This document shows, piece after piece, positions 23,226 through 35,305 of a stretch of 64,000 nucleotides of DNA. How positions within the stretch are numbered: position 1 is the stretch's first letter; every line of letters begins with the position of its first letter. The stretch lies in the NCBI GenBank assembly GCA_025201765.1, contig MU623352.1:62001-126000 (forward strand), read 5' to 3'. This stretch comes from Daldinia sp. FL1419 (taxonomy: Eukaryota; Ascomycota; Sordariomycetes; Xylariales; Hypoxylaceae). Position numbers and translations under genes: made by a program. The notes under the pieces are model-generated. The model saw only the letters and a list, made by a program, of their open reading frames with translations. It was not told the DNA's origin and ran no database searches.

Positions 23226-24786
23226 CTAATAAACGCTTCCTCGGACGCTCTTATCTTCTCGCTCAGCCTTATCTAGGTCTTCAGCCTCGTCACCACCATC
23301 CGACCCTTGATCGGAGTTGTTTGGTGCGTCGCCGAGCCTATTCGCATGTGCGTGTGCGTGACGGTTAGCCGAGGGCTCTCTACAATTAGTCGCCAGGCCG
23401 TTCCTCTCGCCGTTCTTGACACGCGCGGCCTTAGCAGCGAGACGTTCGCGAGCGTCGTTCTCCGAAACTTCCTCTTCGCTAGCATGTCCCGAGTAAGTAC
23501 CTCCGAAGTCACGACCGAGATGTAGGAAGCTCGACTTCTGAGGAGTCTTAAGCGCATTGCGCAATCGATCTTCGATCGTGATGAATGACGGCGTCCCGTC
23601 GGGTGAGGATACGACCTCTTCTTGAGCCTTAGTTATGTCGATATGCGGAGGGGCTCTACCGCGAGGATCATCCGAGTCATCATCGGAATTGTTTGGGCCT
23701 TGAATTCTCTTAGCTGGGCTTCTGCGGCTGGCGATAGTGCCATTAACCTCGGGAACAATATGATTGAAAGCATGCTTAGCGCTAATCTCATCGTGTTGCC
23801 TTAGTTCAGCCAAATCGCCCCGTATCTTAAAATTCTTGCCGTGATCACAGCCCTGAGGACAACCACCCCACTTCCTCGGAGGAACAGGCGTGTGGTTTTG
23901 CTTCTCAGTCTTACCCGGTTCTCTTTCCTTCCCGGTATCAGCTAGCTCCTTATCCTCTTTAGCTTTGATAGCAGCTCGTTCGCGGCGTAGTTCGGACCAC
24001 GTCCTTAGTTTGTTCTGGAGGTCATACCTGCCACTGTCTTCCTGCTTCTTCATGATGAGAAACTCGCAGTGGTTCACATTGCGCAAGTCTTCAAAATACT
24101 CGACGGAGAAATGATACCACTTCATCAAGAAAACACGAGACATGAGACCGTGTGTGACTGGCCTCGACGTTAGCATCTAGAACAACTATGGATATCTAAA
24201 GGAAGTGGCCGCATACCTAGGACGCAGACGCTGGCGAAGTCGTCATCTCCAAACTGACGCCACAGGCTCTCGTTGAAACCTGAGACACGATCGTAAGCGT
24301 CGGCCGCGCTCTCGCCGTTGGGAATACGGTAGAAGAAATGGCCGTAATCGGCACGTTCTTGCCACATGCGTTCCATCTCGGCGCTGCACGGCTGGAAGTT
24401 TCCAAAGTCCTGCTCACGCAACCGCGGCTCTTCGTAAACCTTCATATTGGCTCTCTTAAAAGGCGACGGGTCGGGATCATCTGACGTCAGTGTCTCTAGA
24501 ATACCCTCGGTCGTCTCTCTCGTTCGTCGGTAGGGGGAAGTATAGAACTGGAGTGTGTCGTCTGGGCGGAGCATGTCCCGTAGTCGACGACCGGCGTCGC
24601 GGGCTTGTTGCCACCCGTCCTGGGTCAACTTGACTCTGTGATCGGGGATGGTCTGGTGAATCTCGCGGTTTTCTGTAATTGCGGCTATTAGTTTTTGGTT
24701 GTCGAGTATTCGGGTAGGGGCGGTGACGAACTGTTGCCCTCAGACTGGGCGTGTCTGATCAAGATGATGAGTCTTGGGCGACCCAT
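23226..24786 (-). CDS. Histidine phosphatase superfamily (phosphoglycerate-mutase-like) protein
   Basis: Three exons on the minus strand: 24786-24732, 24672-24217 and 24157-23226, giving 480 residues. Both introns are 59 bp with CTAAT/CTAAC branch points. The catalytic motif RHAQSEGN has its histidine at residue 12. The second conserved histidine is in VTHGLMSRV (H173, directly after the second intron). FYTSPYRRTRETTEGI and EPRLREQDFGN are also family motifs. This pattern is close to fungal Det1-like acid phosphatases rather than glycolytic mutase, so the substrate is uncertain. After the catalytic domain (about 1-260) there is a 220-residue charged, low-complexity tail that the yeast protein lacks; it includes a small Cys/His cluster (GGCPQGCDHG). 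The AQ in place of the common GE after RH is usual in this branch. Confidence 0.92.
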
Positions 24787-26412
24787 GATTGCAATTGATA
24801 TCGGATCCTAGAGGTAGATAGTGTCCTACGATGCTCCTACGACGAGGCTATCCTTAAAAGATAGTAAAATAAATATCGACTTTTCTGGGGTCTGGTACCA
24901 AAGACGTTGGAGATTTGGGAGAGCCGAAGGACTTTGTTTCGTCTGGTTTCGTCTGGTTTCGTTTGAAGGCTATGTTAGATATATAGCAAAAATATGTTAT
25001 TGCAGCAAGTCACTCTTAATCGAGCGGACAGCGGACAGCGGAACAAGACTGGCTTTTGTCTTTCTTTTGATCTAGGTCAAATGATTTGGAATCATGAATA
25101 ATGTATAATGTACAACTCTCTCGTATTTTAATTATTTCTCTCGCTCACTTTGCGTCATCAGGCTGAGTTGAAAAGGGAATGAGATATAAAATGATAGGTT
25201 ACCGCTCGTAGACGTGGTAGTATGTGGTCGTATGTGGTTGAATATGGATTGTTGTACAGTCTACGTACTTGGAAGAAGTTGGGCAAGATGTAACTATAAG
25301 AAATATGTGAGATGTAATATAGATGGTAGGCAATATATAGTTTAGATTTATAAAAATCCTAACCTAACCTAGGTTTTTTGCCGGCTTAAGAATCGTTCCA
25401 GGCAAAGAAAGGGAGCCAAGCAGATGCACGTAGGGAAGTCGACGCTTGTACTGTCAGATAGAAAACTTTAGGTCAGTTCTGGTTGGAGGGGAAGAAAGCC
25501 TTTGAAACAAGCTGTCGGGACTCCCCTGTCAAGCCATGCGTGAGGAAGCCTAAATGTCGAAAAGGAAGCTTCATCATTGGTTGTAAGCTTAAGCCCCCTC
25601 CCATCTGGGCGACCAATGAACCCGATTTCGGCTCCAGTGTTGGGCTGCACTTGGCTCTGTGCTACTGTGTAGCGTATGTACACTCAGCACGATGATGCAG
25701 GGCCATCCGTGGAAAGTACACCCGGGTGGGGCCACCATTGAGTTTCGAGTCTTCCCTGTCTGCTGGTTACCTATGGTACAATACCTGTTACATGGAATAC
25801 ACGCCTCGATTTGAATAGTGTACTTACCTCTATATGTAGGTGCATAGACACATCGGTACGTACCTGCGTAGTATCACCATCCGTGTTAATAATCTCCACT
25901 CTTTTTTTTCTTCGAATCTTTTGCCGTGTAGCCTCATCGGCATCTTCCATCATAGGGTAAGCATCATTTCAAGATCACCTGTCACAAATTCAGCCTCGTG
26001 CTAGAACACGCTATCACAGCCGTTCCCTTTTCTTTTTTTCCAATCCAATCTTTCCAGCGTCGATCGCGTCGGTGCTTATCCCATCTGTCTCTAGCCTACC
26101 TGCCGACGCACTAAAGAATTCCCCTATTACTAGAAAAGGCGTCTCGTCACGCCACCAACATACGACGCCGCTCCCCGAATCGCCAGAGGCCTGCAGTCCC
26201 AACGACGGCAGAAGATAGGGAAGGAGGAGGAGGGTCAGCTCAGCAGCGCCAATCGAACGCGCGCCCATAGTCAGCTAGTCAGGAACGAGCCGGATCGCCC
26301 TTGGCTGATAAGCAGAAGCATCCAGATCCAGACCACATCAACCCAGCTCCCCTCGGACCCGTGCGAAAAAAAAAGGGCAGACACCCCAAGACCAGACAAA
26401 CAACGCCCAAAA
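24787..26412. other. Divergent intergenic region
   Basis: Promoter region shared by the minus-strand phosphatase gene and the plus-strand PRKRIP1-like gene. There is a direct repeat of TTTCGTCTGG near 24937-24961 and a small CCTAA/TAGG cluster near 25355-25375. The frames at 25771-25953 and 26014-26268 (minus) lack recognisable features, and I do not call them. Confidence 0.6.
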
Positions 26413-27054
26413 ATGTCAGGCGAGGGCCCCGAAAGCGTCCCAACCTCCGCGGACCCGCGCTCCAAGCGTCCGACCAAAAAGCGCGCCCTCACACCCGTAT
26501 CAGCACAAGCCCACGAGGTCGAAGCCCTATTTGCGAAACCCGAGCAAGAGATCCGGATCCCGGACGCGTCCACCGCCTCGCGCAAGAGGGGCCTGCCGCC
26601 GCCCCCGGAGATCGTGACCAACGTGCAGGGCTCGAGCGCGGGTGCCGGGTCGGGCGAGTTCCACGTGTACAAAGCCAGCCGGCGGCGCGAGTACGAGCGG
26701 TTAAGGCGCATGGACGAGGAGGTGTCGCAGGAGAAGGCTAAGGAGGAGTTCGAGCGGAGTAAGGAGGAGAGGGAGAAGAGGGATGATGAGAAGACGAGGA
26801 AGAATAGGGAGAAGAGGGAGAAGGCCAAGGCTAGGAAGGCCAAGGGGAAGAATGGTGGTGGAGGTGGGAATAACGACGGTGGCAATAAACAAGGTCCTAC
26901 TGCGCCGTCGGTAAAAGGCGTTCAAGCTAGACCTGACGCGAGAAAAGATGACGGTGTAGACGCGGAGAAGCAAGCGGATGACGAGGCGCCCGCAAAAGGG
27001 GACGATGATGCGCCGGTAGAAGAACCAAAGGGCATCGTCATCGAGGAAGATTAA
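26413..27054 (+). CDS. PRKRIP1 / DUF1168 family nuclear protein
   Basis: Single exon, 213 residues, ATG in good context (AAAAATGTC). The core VQGSSAGAGSGEFHVYKAS followed by RRREYERLRRMDEE is the signature of the DUF1168 (PRKR-interacting protein 1) family. These proteins are spliceosome-associated and bind double-stranded RNA in animals. After the core comes a long, highly charged helix (about residues 95-150, almost all E, K and R), likely a single helix or coiled coil, then a glycine-asparagine spacer and an acidic tail ending VIEED. The N-terminus has basic clusters (RSKRPTKKR) suited to nuclear import. An AATAAA about 220 bp downstream may be the poly(A) signal. The family call is firm; the role in this fungus is inferred. 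Confidence 0.92.
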   Translation: MSGEGPESVPTSADPRSKRPTKKRALTPVSAQAHEVEALFAKPEQEIRIPDASTASRKRGLPPPPEIVTNVQGSSAGAGSGEFHVYKASRRREYERLRRMDEEVSQEKAKEEFERSKEEREKRDDEKTRKNREKREKAKARKAKGKNGGGGGNNDGGNKQGPTAPSVKGVQARPDARKDDGVDAEKQADDEAPAKGDDDAPVEEPKGIVIEED

Positions 27055-27987
27055 AGAACAAGGGGAGACGATTACAACTAATACATATTTAGATACCCAA
27101 ACCAATCAATAATCTCAAGTGAGAAAGGAGGTCAAAATTTCGGGCATGTCCTTCAGGGGCAACTCTACGCTGATTTAACAGCAGGCGTCAAACAGACCTA
27201 CACATACTACTAATACCTATCGCATGTATTTTAATTTAATACTTGTAGCATCACTTGTAACGTTCCAAGGAGAAAAATAAAGCTCAGATCTACCGGTATC
27301 ATAATTGGTATCGAATTTAATAGCTATGCCCACACGTTTGAAACTAAGTGATATCGCTCTCATCCGGCCTTCCTACCCATAAGTAATAATAATAAAAAAT
27401 GAACCAAAAAAAAGGACATGCAGAATCCTGAACTCCTTTATCGGATGAACATCTCGTCGAGAACGAGCGGCCGGGAAACTCTTTCTCTTCTCTTCTCTCT
27501 CCCCTCTGCCAGCCAATTCCTCGAAAAGCCATTTCTAGCTAAATAGTAAAAAAGGATCCAATAATAATAAAAAGCCGCTTTTCCTCCTCTATCAAACATA
27601 CCGTTGTAAAAGCCGTTAAGTCATGAATGATGATGATGATGATGATGAATGCTACCGACGGGCTTTCGACCGTCTCGACTGATTGCGGCCAACGACGGCC
27701 TGCATTTGTACAAATTCCTCCTAGCAGAGCGTCGCAGATCCCGTAAACCGTATGTGAACCCTGGGTCTTGGCCCAATGCTCTACCCCATCCTAGTGGTAC
27801 ACGCCCCGTTCAGCAGAAAATACAAATATTTTTAAATCTCCGACCTCGACCACCCGACGATGCATTCGTGGTTTACAAACGCTGTCCCTTTTTTAAAAAC
27901 TCTATCTCCTGGGAACGCCGTGCAGATGCATCCACCATGTCTTGAAAGCCGTGTTCGCTAAGGACCAACTCCGCCGAGGATGGCGGA
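27055..27987. other. Convergent intergenic region
   Basis: 3' regions of the PRKRIP1-like gene (+) and the histidine kinase gene (-). It contains a GAT trinucleotide microsatellite (27627-27648). No gene seen. Confidence 0.7.
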
Positions 27988-30900
27988 TTAGAAGAATCTG
28001 GACATTGCTGTGCTTAGATCAACGAAGTCGACTGGCTTCGTGACATAATCGCTAAAACCTGCCGCCGCGCATTTTTCTTGCACGTCCGACATAACATTCG
28101 CCGATAGGGCGATGATAGGTAACGGCCTATAACCTGTTTGCGCCTCCCATTGTCGAATCTCCCGGCAAGCCTGGTAGCCATCTTTACGTGGCATGTGAAG
28201 ATCGCACTGTTACACGACAGTTAGTTTGCTATGATTCCGAACTAGTATCCTGCATCCTGCAGGTGTATGATAAACTTACCAGTATTAGAGAGTAGTGATT
28301 TGGCGGGTGTGCGAACACCTTCTCGGTACACTCAACACCGTCTGCGGCAATCTCCGCCTCGATGCCCACTTTGTTGAGATATCTAACCAGTACTTTTTGG
28401 TTGACCGGGTTGTCTTCGACGAGTAGGACTTTGTACCCCTTGTTTCCAATCCGCTTCTCCACGTCCAGATAACTTTGCTTCTGGCTCTCCACCATCTGTG
28501 CAGCACTGGAACGATTCAAATCCACACTCAGGTCCCGCTCTCTCCCTGGATCGAAAATCACCGCGAACCTAGAAGGCTTCACGGGTTTATATACAAATAT
28601 CATCCGTTTTTCTTCCAAAAGCTTCTGGTGCTCAGCATCCGACGCTAGCTTGAGAACCGCTTGTCTTTGCACAGAATCTGTCAAAACTAGGACTGACGTC
28701 TTGCCACCAGAGCTTGCAATTATTTTATCAATAACTCCTATAATCTCCTCAGCTGAGGGGAGATTGAGGACAACGTGAGTGAAGGTGACAGATTCGTGCC
28801 CACCGATCACCTTTTCGGCTTCCGCGACAGTTGCCATTGCTGTTATCTGGTGCGGGACATCCTTCGGCAAAGTCATCTCGATGTGGTTCGTTGTAGCCTC
28901 CCTACTATACTTTTGAGGGCAGATGACGAGGATCGAATACATTGGCGGGCGGAACTGCGCCAAACCTATGGGGAACTTGGATCCGTCCGGGGTAGGCACC
29001 GTTTGAGGTGACATATTTCTCAAAGGCATTTCCAGTTTCATCTGAGAGAGGTCTTGCCCGCTGGCCTTTGCGGCTTCGCTGAAGTGTGAGAGGCCGGCGT
29101 TGACCGACGATGCCGAAGATCTTGTAGTATTCAGGCTACGAACAGAGCGAACCGAAGGATCTGAGCTACCAGATGACTCGGGCGGCGGCGAAGTGACGTC
29201 GGCGTCCGGGGTGGGGCTAGCAGTCGGGATGGGCTCCGCTGCTTTTTGTAACAGAAGAGGCTTGATCAAATGCGTTGGCTTCTCTTCTGCTGGTGACCGT
29301 ATAGATGCAGTCATCGGCGGAGTGGTAGCCACGTTGGGGTGATCTTCTGCGCTTGGTAAACCAAACTTGGCAGTGAAAGTGAACGTCGAGCCCTTTCCGG
29401 GCACAGCACTACCATCCATTTTCCCTCCGTGAAGCTCTACAAGTTGTCTTGAAATTACGAGGCCTAGCCCACTACCACCATGTTGCCGAGTGCTGCTTCC
29501 ATCAATTTGACTAAACGGCTTAAATATGAGCTCTGCTTCTTCTTTAGTAAAACCTCTCCCGGTATCGATTATCGAAAACTCGAGCATGATCTGGTTCTCG
29601 GAAAGATCGCCGGCATCGCTCGAAAAGACCCTGCATCGACTGAAGACTTCTCCGACACTGGTAAACTTGATGGCGTTGCCTATGACATTGAGAAGTACTT
29701 GACGGATTCGGACCCTGTCGCCTTTCACCCAAGAAGGTACGTTTTCCTCCACGATGTAATTGAGTTCGAGCCGCTTCGCAATCGCCATCGTCGATACTAA
29801 TTCGTTAACATCCTCGATGAGGGATCTGGTATGGAACCATTCGAAATTGAGCTTCATCATGCCAGCATCGACCTTGGATAAATCTAGTATGTCGTTTATA
29901 ATCATGAGGAGACTGTTGGCGCTCATCTGGATCGTGTTTGTATAATCCCTCTGCTCTTCGTTGAGCGTCGTGTCCTGTAAAAAGCTGACCATTCCGGAAA
30001 TGCCAATTAGCGGCGTACGGATCTCATGAGACATATTGCTCAGGAATCTGCCCTTGGATTCCATGGCCTCTTTCAACTTCTCCTCTAACAGCTTATGATC
30101 GTTAATATCGGTCGCCGAGCCGAAGTAGGAACTTGCTGTGCTGCCAAAACCAACATCGTCGATCTCCACGCATCGAATTAAATGCCACCGGTATTCGCCA
30201 GACTTGCATCGAAGTCGCACCTCGGTCGTGTAAGAGAGTCGCCCATTGCTATCCGTCGCAACTTTGAGAATGCCCTGCTTGAAGAGGTCTCCTAGATCTG
30301 CCGTAACGAATTCCCGAGCTGAATTAAAACTATTATCACGAGACAAGCTTAAACTACCTGTTGGCGCACCCGTGGGTGTTGGCTCGCGCTCCGCTGCCGA
30401 AGGATCCTGAGATGGTGTGTCGCGCTTATTCCCTCCAGCAGAGAACCCTGCTGCTAAACGCTCTACCGGTAGTCGACATTTCGCTAAGTCATCCGGGTGT
30501 ACGAAATCAATGAACCCCAATCCTAGCGCATCCTCCTCGCTTTGGCCGGTATAAGACAGCCACTGCTCATTCGCAAATGTAATCCCATCATTCTCTGTAG
30601 CGGTAAAAATTATTTGGGGGATTAAGTTTGCTAAGAGACGGTGCTTCGCTTCCGAGACTTCGATCTCCTCTTGACGGAGCGCCATTAATTCGGCAACTTT
30701 TTGGTCATGGATATCCATGTAAGAACCGATAAACTGTACTATAACTCCTCGTCTATCTCGAGAGGCTACAGCACGAGCTTGGTGCCACCGATACGCACCA
30801 TCGAAGCGACGGAGACGGACAGTATGGGCGAATTGGTCACCTGACCGAAGGGAATGAGTCCACGCACGCATATATTCCTCCCGATCTTCTGGGTGTAAAC

Positions 30901-33900
30901 TCCCCCAAGGATCTGCAACCAAGTCCGTAAGAGTCTGGCCCCTGTAAGTTAAATATCTACTATTAACCCAAACAATTTCTCCGTGCACCGGCAATGCAAC
31001 GAATACATGCACCGGTAATAAATCCAGCATAAGTCCCTTCAGTCGATCTGAAGGCGGGAGCATAGTTACATGGGGCGCGGATGCGGCTCCGGTTCGAATC
31101 GGCGTTGCACACTGCGACGTAGGTTTTGTGAGTAGAGAAGTGCTGGGAGGTAAGGACTGAAAGGTTGTTGAGAAATCGCCGCCATATGAGTGTAACATGG
31201 TATGCTTATGACCGCTAGACGCTATGCTCTGACTACCTGATAACCGCTTCCGACTGTCGTCGGCATCCGGCCGTAATTGCTGGCTTTCCGTGCTAATATT
31301 TATTTCGGAAGAGTCCTTCGAGGTAGGCCTTGGCCTTGGTATTTGATTGACCACCACCTCATCAAAGGGATCAACATTCCGGGTAATAATATCCGGGTTT
31401 TCGGCCTCTTTCTCGATTGAGCTTAAATCTTGCTGGTGTTGCAGAAGACTTCCCGACCGTCTAAGCTGCTTACCAAAGGTAAGACCGCCCTCTTTAGTAC
31501 TTACCCTAGGGGCGCGCTGAGTTAATGACCCTGGAGTTGGTGGTTCCGCCGGGGTCCCCCCATTCCTAGGGACCGAGCTGAAATAGCTGTCACCTCCTAG
31601 CTGGCCGGGGCTAGTGCCCGCAGCTCGCCTATCTACAACCAATCCAAAAGAACTAGAATCCCACAGCGGCGTTCCACTGGGTGAAGCGTTGATGCTTCGG
31701 GATGGGCCCGAATATTCGCTAGGACTGGTGAGGCTTCCGGTAACCGAACGCTGAGACGCATCTTCAGGCGTCGCCGCGTTGAGATGAGAGAGCATAACAG
31801 GATCCGCTACTGGTCGTCCGTCAGGGCCGATAGCACCAAATCCACTAGTAGAGGGTCTCTTTCGATGAAGACCCATTACTTCCGTTTCGAGGGTCGAATA
31901 ATGTCGACAGAGGGAGAAGGTAGCCGCTAAATGAGGTGCCAGGTGTTCAAGTGAGTGGCGTAAATTGGAGGGATAGGGTATAATGGGGGTTAAGATCGAC
32001 AGTATCGCAATAGGCAAATGTTTATTCTTGGCTAATTCCTCGGTAGATGGGCGCTCATGTAACATAGCAGAACTTACACTCGGTTCGGTGTGGCCCCGCT
32101 GAGAAGCCTTCTGTTCTAACGCGGACGGGTCTAACTTAAATTTTGGGGGTGGTTTTGAAAGGAGGACATGATTGAGTGGGACGTGTAGGACGGTCCATGA
32201 GTTATCGACACCAATGGTCTCGGGAGGTTGTGTTGACGCATAATCCTGCGGACTCGGGCCAGGGTTGAACGACTCCTCGTCGACCACAGCGTCTGTAAAA
32301 AAAGGATTCTCCGAGGGATCGGCTCGGACAGCAGGTGAGGGTGCGGGAGATTGAGACCATGGCGAAGGAGGTGCCTGTTCGTATTCTTCGTACTTTGGAG
32401 TAGGAGGCCGTGGCGGAATATCGTCTAAGGTTGAGAATAAGCTTGCTGTCGACAACGATTTAATATTTCGGTTTAGAGATCGAGGTGCGCTCGCATTTGC
32501 TAGCAATGAAGACAGCTTCGTCTGTGATTCGGTCCTAATGGGCTTCCTTGCTAACTTCCGAGGCTCTTCCGACGGGATAGGCTTCGTGCTCTTAGGTTGC
32601 GGTTGCTTCTCTTCAGATGTCCGATCGAGATAGGGATATGTTCGAGTTAAAGCAATCACTTTGCCTCGCTCGACTACTCGGGTGATACCATTATGATCAA
32701 TAAGCGGATCTGCTTCAAAATCAAGGCTTTGCAATACCGGAAGGAGACGGCCTTTCACCTCCCGCTTAGGCTCTAACTTCGCTTCCCACATGGGAACAGG
32801 TTGCTGGTCTTCAATAGCATCATGCTCCTCGAGCGCCTGTTTGTTTAACGTAGGAAGAGGGGTGGTCGGATCTTGCTTATCACCGCCTGGATAATAACTC
32901 TTGCTCCTTTTCATCTGGCCTGGTCGCAGGTAACTAGAGCCGGAAAATTGATCTTTATCTGCCTCTCCAGTGTCCCTTTTATCTTCGTAAGCTGTAAAAG
33001 AATGCCTGTTTTGGATCACCGGTCGTATAGGCTTATCATCCTTTGGGGGTCCTTCGTAACTCGCTACAGGCTCAGACTGGTCACCTACACTCTTAGCGAT
33101 AAGACTAGCAGTACCCTTTGCGATGTACCCTATGCTCAATTCGTCTTCCTCTAAAGCATTATAAGTGGCTTTTTGTCCCCATGGTACGTTCTCAACATCT
33201 GTTGGGTCAGCTGGGACGGAAAGTGTTACCCTCTCGGCCTTATAAAATCCGGTCATAATCTGGACAACGGTATTCCACCAGGCTTCCAAGCCGGGTTCCG
33301 CCGAGAGCATTAATGTCAAATCGTAAAGATTAGGCGTAGGAAAGTCAAGGTTCGAAGACTTAGTAGTGACTCCTGTAGGTAAAAAGGTCATGGCAGACGC
33401 CGGGGATGAGGGGTCTGATCTTAGCTGGTCATGTAACACAAAACTACCAAATTGTGCGCCGGCCGCGTTCACAACGCCAGTTTGAGATTGCTGGCCGAAA
33501 ACATTTTGCAGATACGTCGAAGTGAAATTAGGAGTGCCCATACGTGGAAAGGGGTACGACGGCGTCCGAGCCGTAAATCCAGGGGTGGCACCACCCCGGA
33601 CCGTCCTGTTAGATTCGCTCGAAGCAGTCGGGGCATCAGAACTAGTTGTTGGGGATGGTGTCGTGCTGGACTCTTCCTTGATAGGTGAGATGCGTGTTTT
33701 CTCCGATACATTTCTCGAAGGCGAGGGTGAGCCTCGAACCGCATATTCTCGACGTTCCATTTCCCTCGCAAGCCGTGCCCGATACTCGGTAATAGACCGT
33801 TTATTTTCTAAGATCTTGGACGAAGTCTCTGCAATGCTAGCATCCCTATCTTTACTCCTCGCGCCCGTACCAACTCCAGTGGTTTCTTGCCGTAGTTCAT

Positions 33901-34237
33901 CATTTTCCAATTGCACATCTCCAGCGACGGACGGGGACTTCCCAACACCGACCGCGTCCAATCCACCACTACCACCTCTTAAATTAATGTGGTCTACACT
34001 TGAGGAAGCGAGAGTTAGCCAGGGTGCATCGGGATTCGTTGGCCCTACCGCGCTGCCTGGCGAGTTTCGCATGGAATCGGAAATATCTTGAGAGAAACTA
34101 GTCCCGATAGGACTACTCTGTTTCTCGATGTTCAATGGATCAAGTAGATTAGTGTCATAGCCAGTAGGAGTGGGAGGCGACAGCGTGGTAAGGTTACGTG
34201 GTTCGTCCGGGGTTGAGTATTGGTGATGAGATGGCAT
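27988..34237 (-). CDS. Hybrid histidine kinase with two PAS domains and a receiver domain
   Basis: Two exons on the minus strand (34237-28280 and 28206-27988), 2058 residues. The frame opens at a GTG (34285), so I take the first ATG, at 34237 (MPSHHQYSTPDEP). Order: about 1000 residues of mostly disordered S/P/T-rich sequence with one more conserved patch around residues 325-400 that may be GAF-like; PAS at about 1060-1175; PAS at about 1195-1380 with a long insertion; HisKA with FLSNMSHEIRTPL (phospho-acceptor H1404); HATPase with the N-box LNVIGNAIKFT, IIDTGRGF, FKPFSQID and GGSGLGLVIS; receiver with LVEDNPVN, CDLHMPRKDG (D1988) and VTKPVDF (K2043). A 73-bp intron lies one codon before the receiver aspartate. 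All catalytic residues are present. It should feed a His-Asp phosphorelay through an HPt protein; the signal sensed and the fungal group are not determined. Confidence 0.96.
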
Positions 34238-35247
34238 TCCTCGTTCACGGTGCCCCCATGCGGCAGTATCGGGGACGGGTCTCACAACGTACTCGTAATC
34301 TCGGCATTCGCTCCGTCTAATCTAAGAGGTATTCGTCGGTATAGAATTAAACGAAACAAAATAAAACAGCATACGACGGAGAACAGGTGTTTGAATTGCC
34401 GTATGTTGGTTGGGTGACAGTAACAGTGAGGAATAAGGATGTGATTCTTTTTCGGCTAGGACAGATCAAAACCGGTAAGTGGCATTGCCTTGTGTCGATT
34501 ACAAGGCTCATCGCTAGTTAGCGGTCGGTTGGGTCACTACCTACGTCAGACAGTGTCCTCGCTAGCAATTGATACGGTCTATCTTCGATTTCGGGAAATG
34601 GTTTGTGGCGTGCAAGCTGAAATATCGGCGTACGTATGTGTGTTATTCTCTTCTATTTTAATTTTATTGTTATTGTAATTGTATAATCTACTTTTTAGGG
34701 GGTGTGCGTTGATGACGAAAGAAGAAGAAGAAGAAAAAGAGGAACAACTAAAAAACTGACTTTCCGAATTTTAATTTTTTGTTTCTTACTCCAGCTCGGT
34801 TGCAATGGTGTTTTAGGGTAGGCGAGTCAAGAGGAAATAATTAGCAGTAAAGCAAATAATTGTTCATGGCACGTCCTTCCCACTGGCTAAACTGAACAAA
34901 CTGGCACACTGGCCAGCAACATCAGGCGGAAGGGGGGAAGGGAGAGAGCTCGAAAGTTGCATCGGTACATCCAAATAGCGGGTACACTAAAAAATTAAAA
35001 GGCAGGCATAAGGATTCTGACTGGTTAAGGAGACAGGGCAGGTGGGTTGTATGTCCACGTTCATAATTGCATCTCTTGGACTCTTTCTACCCAATCAAGA
35101 TGAACCGAAGCCCGCGACGCCTGCAACAACCTGCAACGCCTATTAATTACAACGCTACTGAACAAAGTACAGCAGTACAGCGCTATGTAGTCGACCCTTA
35201 GCAGTACGTTAAGAGTAACCTTAGCTGTGCATAGTACCCTTTTAACA

Positions 35248-35305
35248 GGGTTTATACAGAAGTTTACAGGGTGGACAGGGTTATGAGGGTTTAGCAGGGT
35301 TACCG
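35248..35305. repeat. Cluster of CAGGGTT words
   Basis: CAGGGTT or close variants (CAGGGTG, GAGGGTT) occur six times in about 60 bp, irregularly spaced. They resemble interrupted telomere-type repeats but are not a true TTAGGG array. Confidence 0.6.

Noticed and set aside
34238..34285. Upstream GTG start for the histidine kinase
   Set aside because: Non-ATG starts are rare in fungal nuclear genes; a good ATG follows 16 codons later. The same reasoning was applied to the 458-residue, LURP-like and monooxygenase genes.
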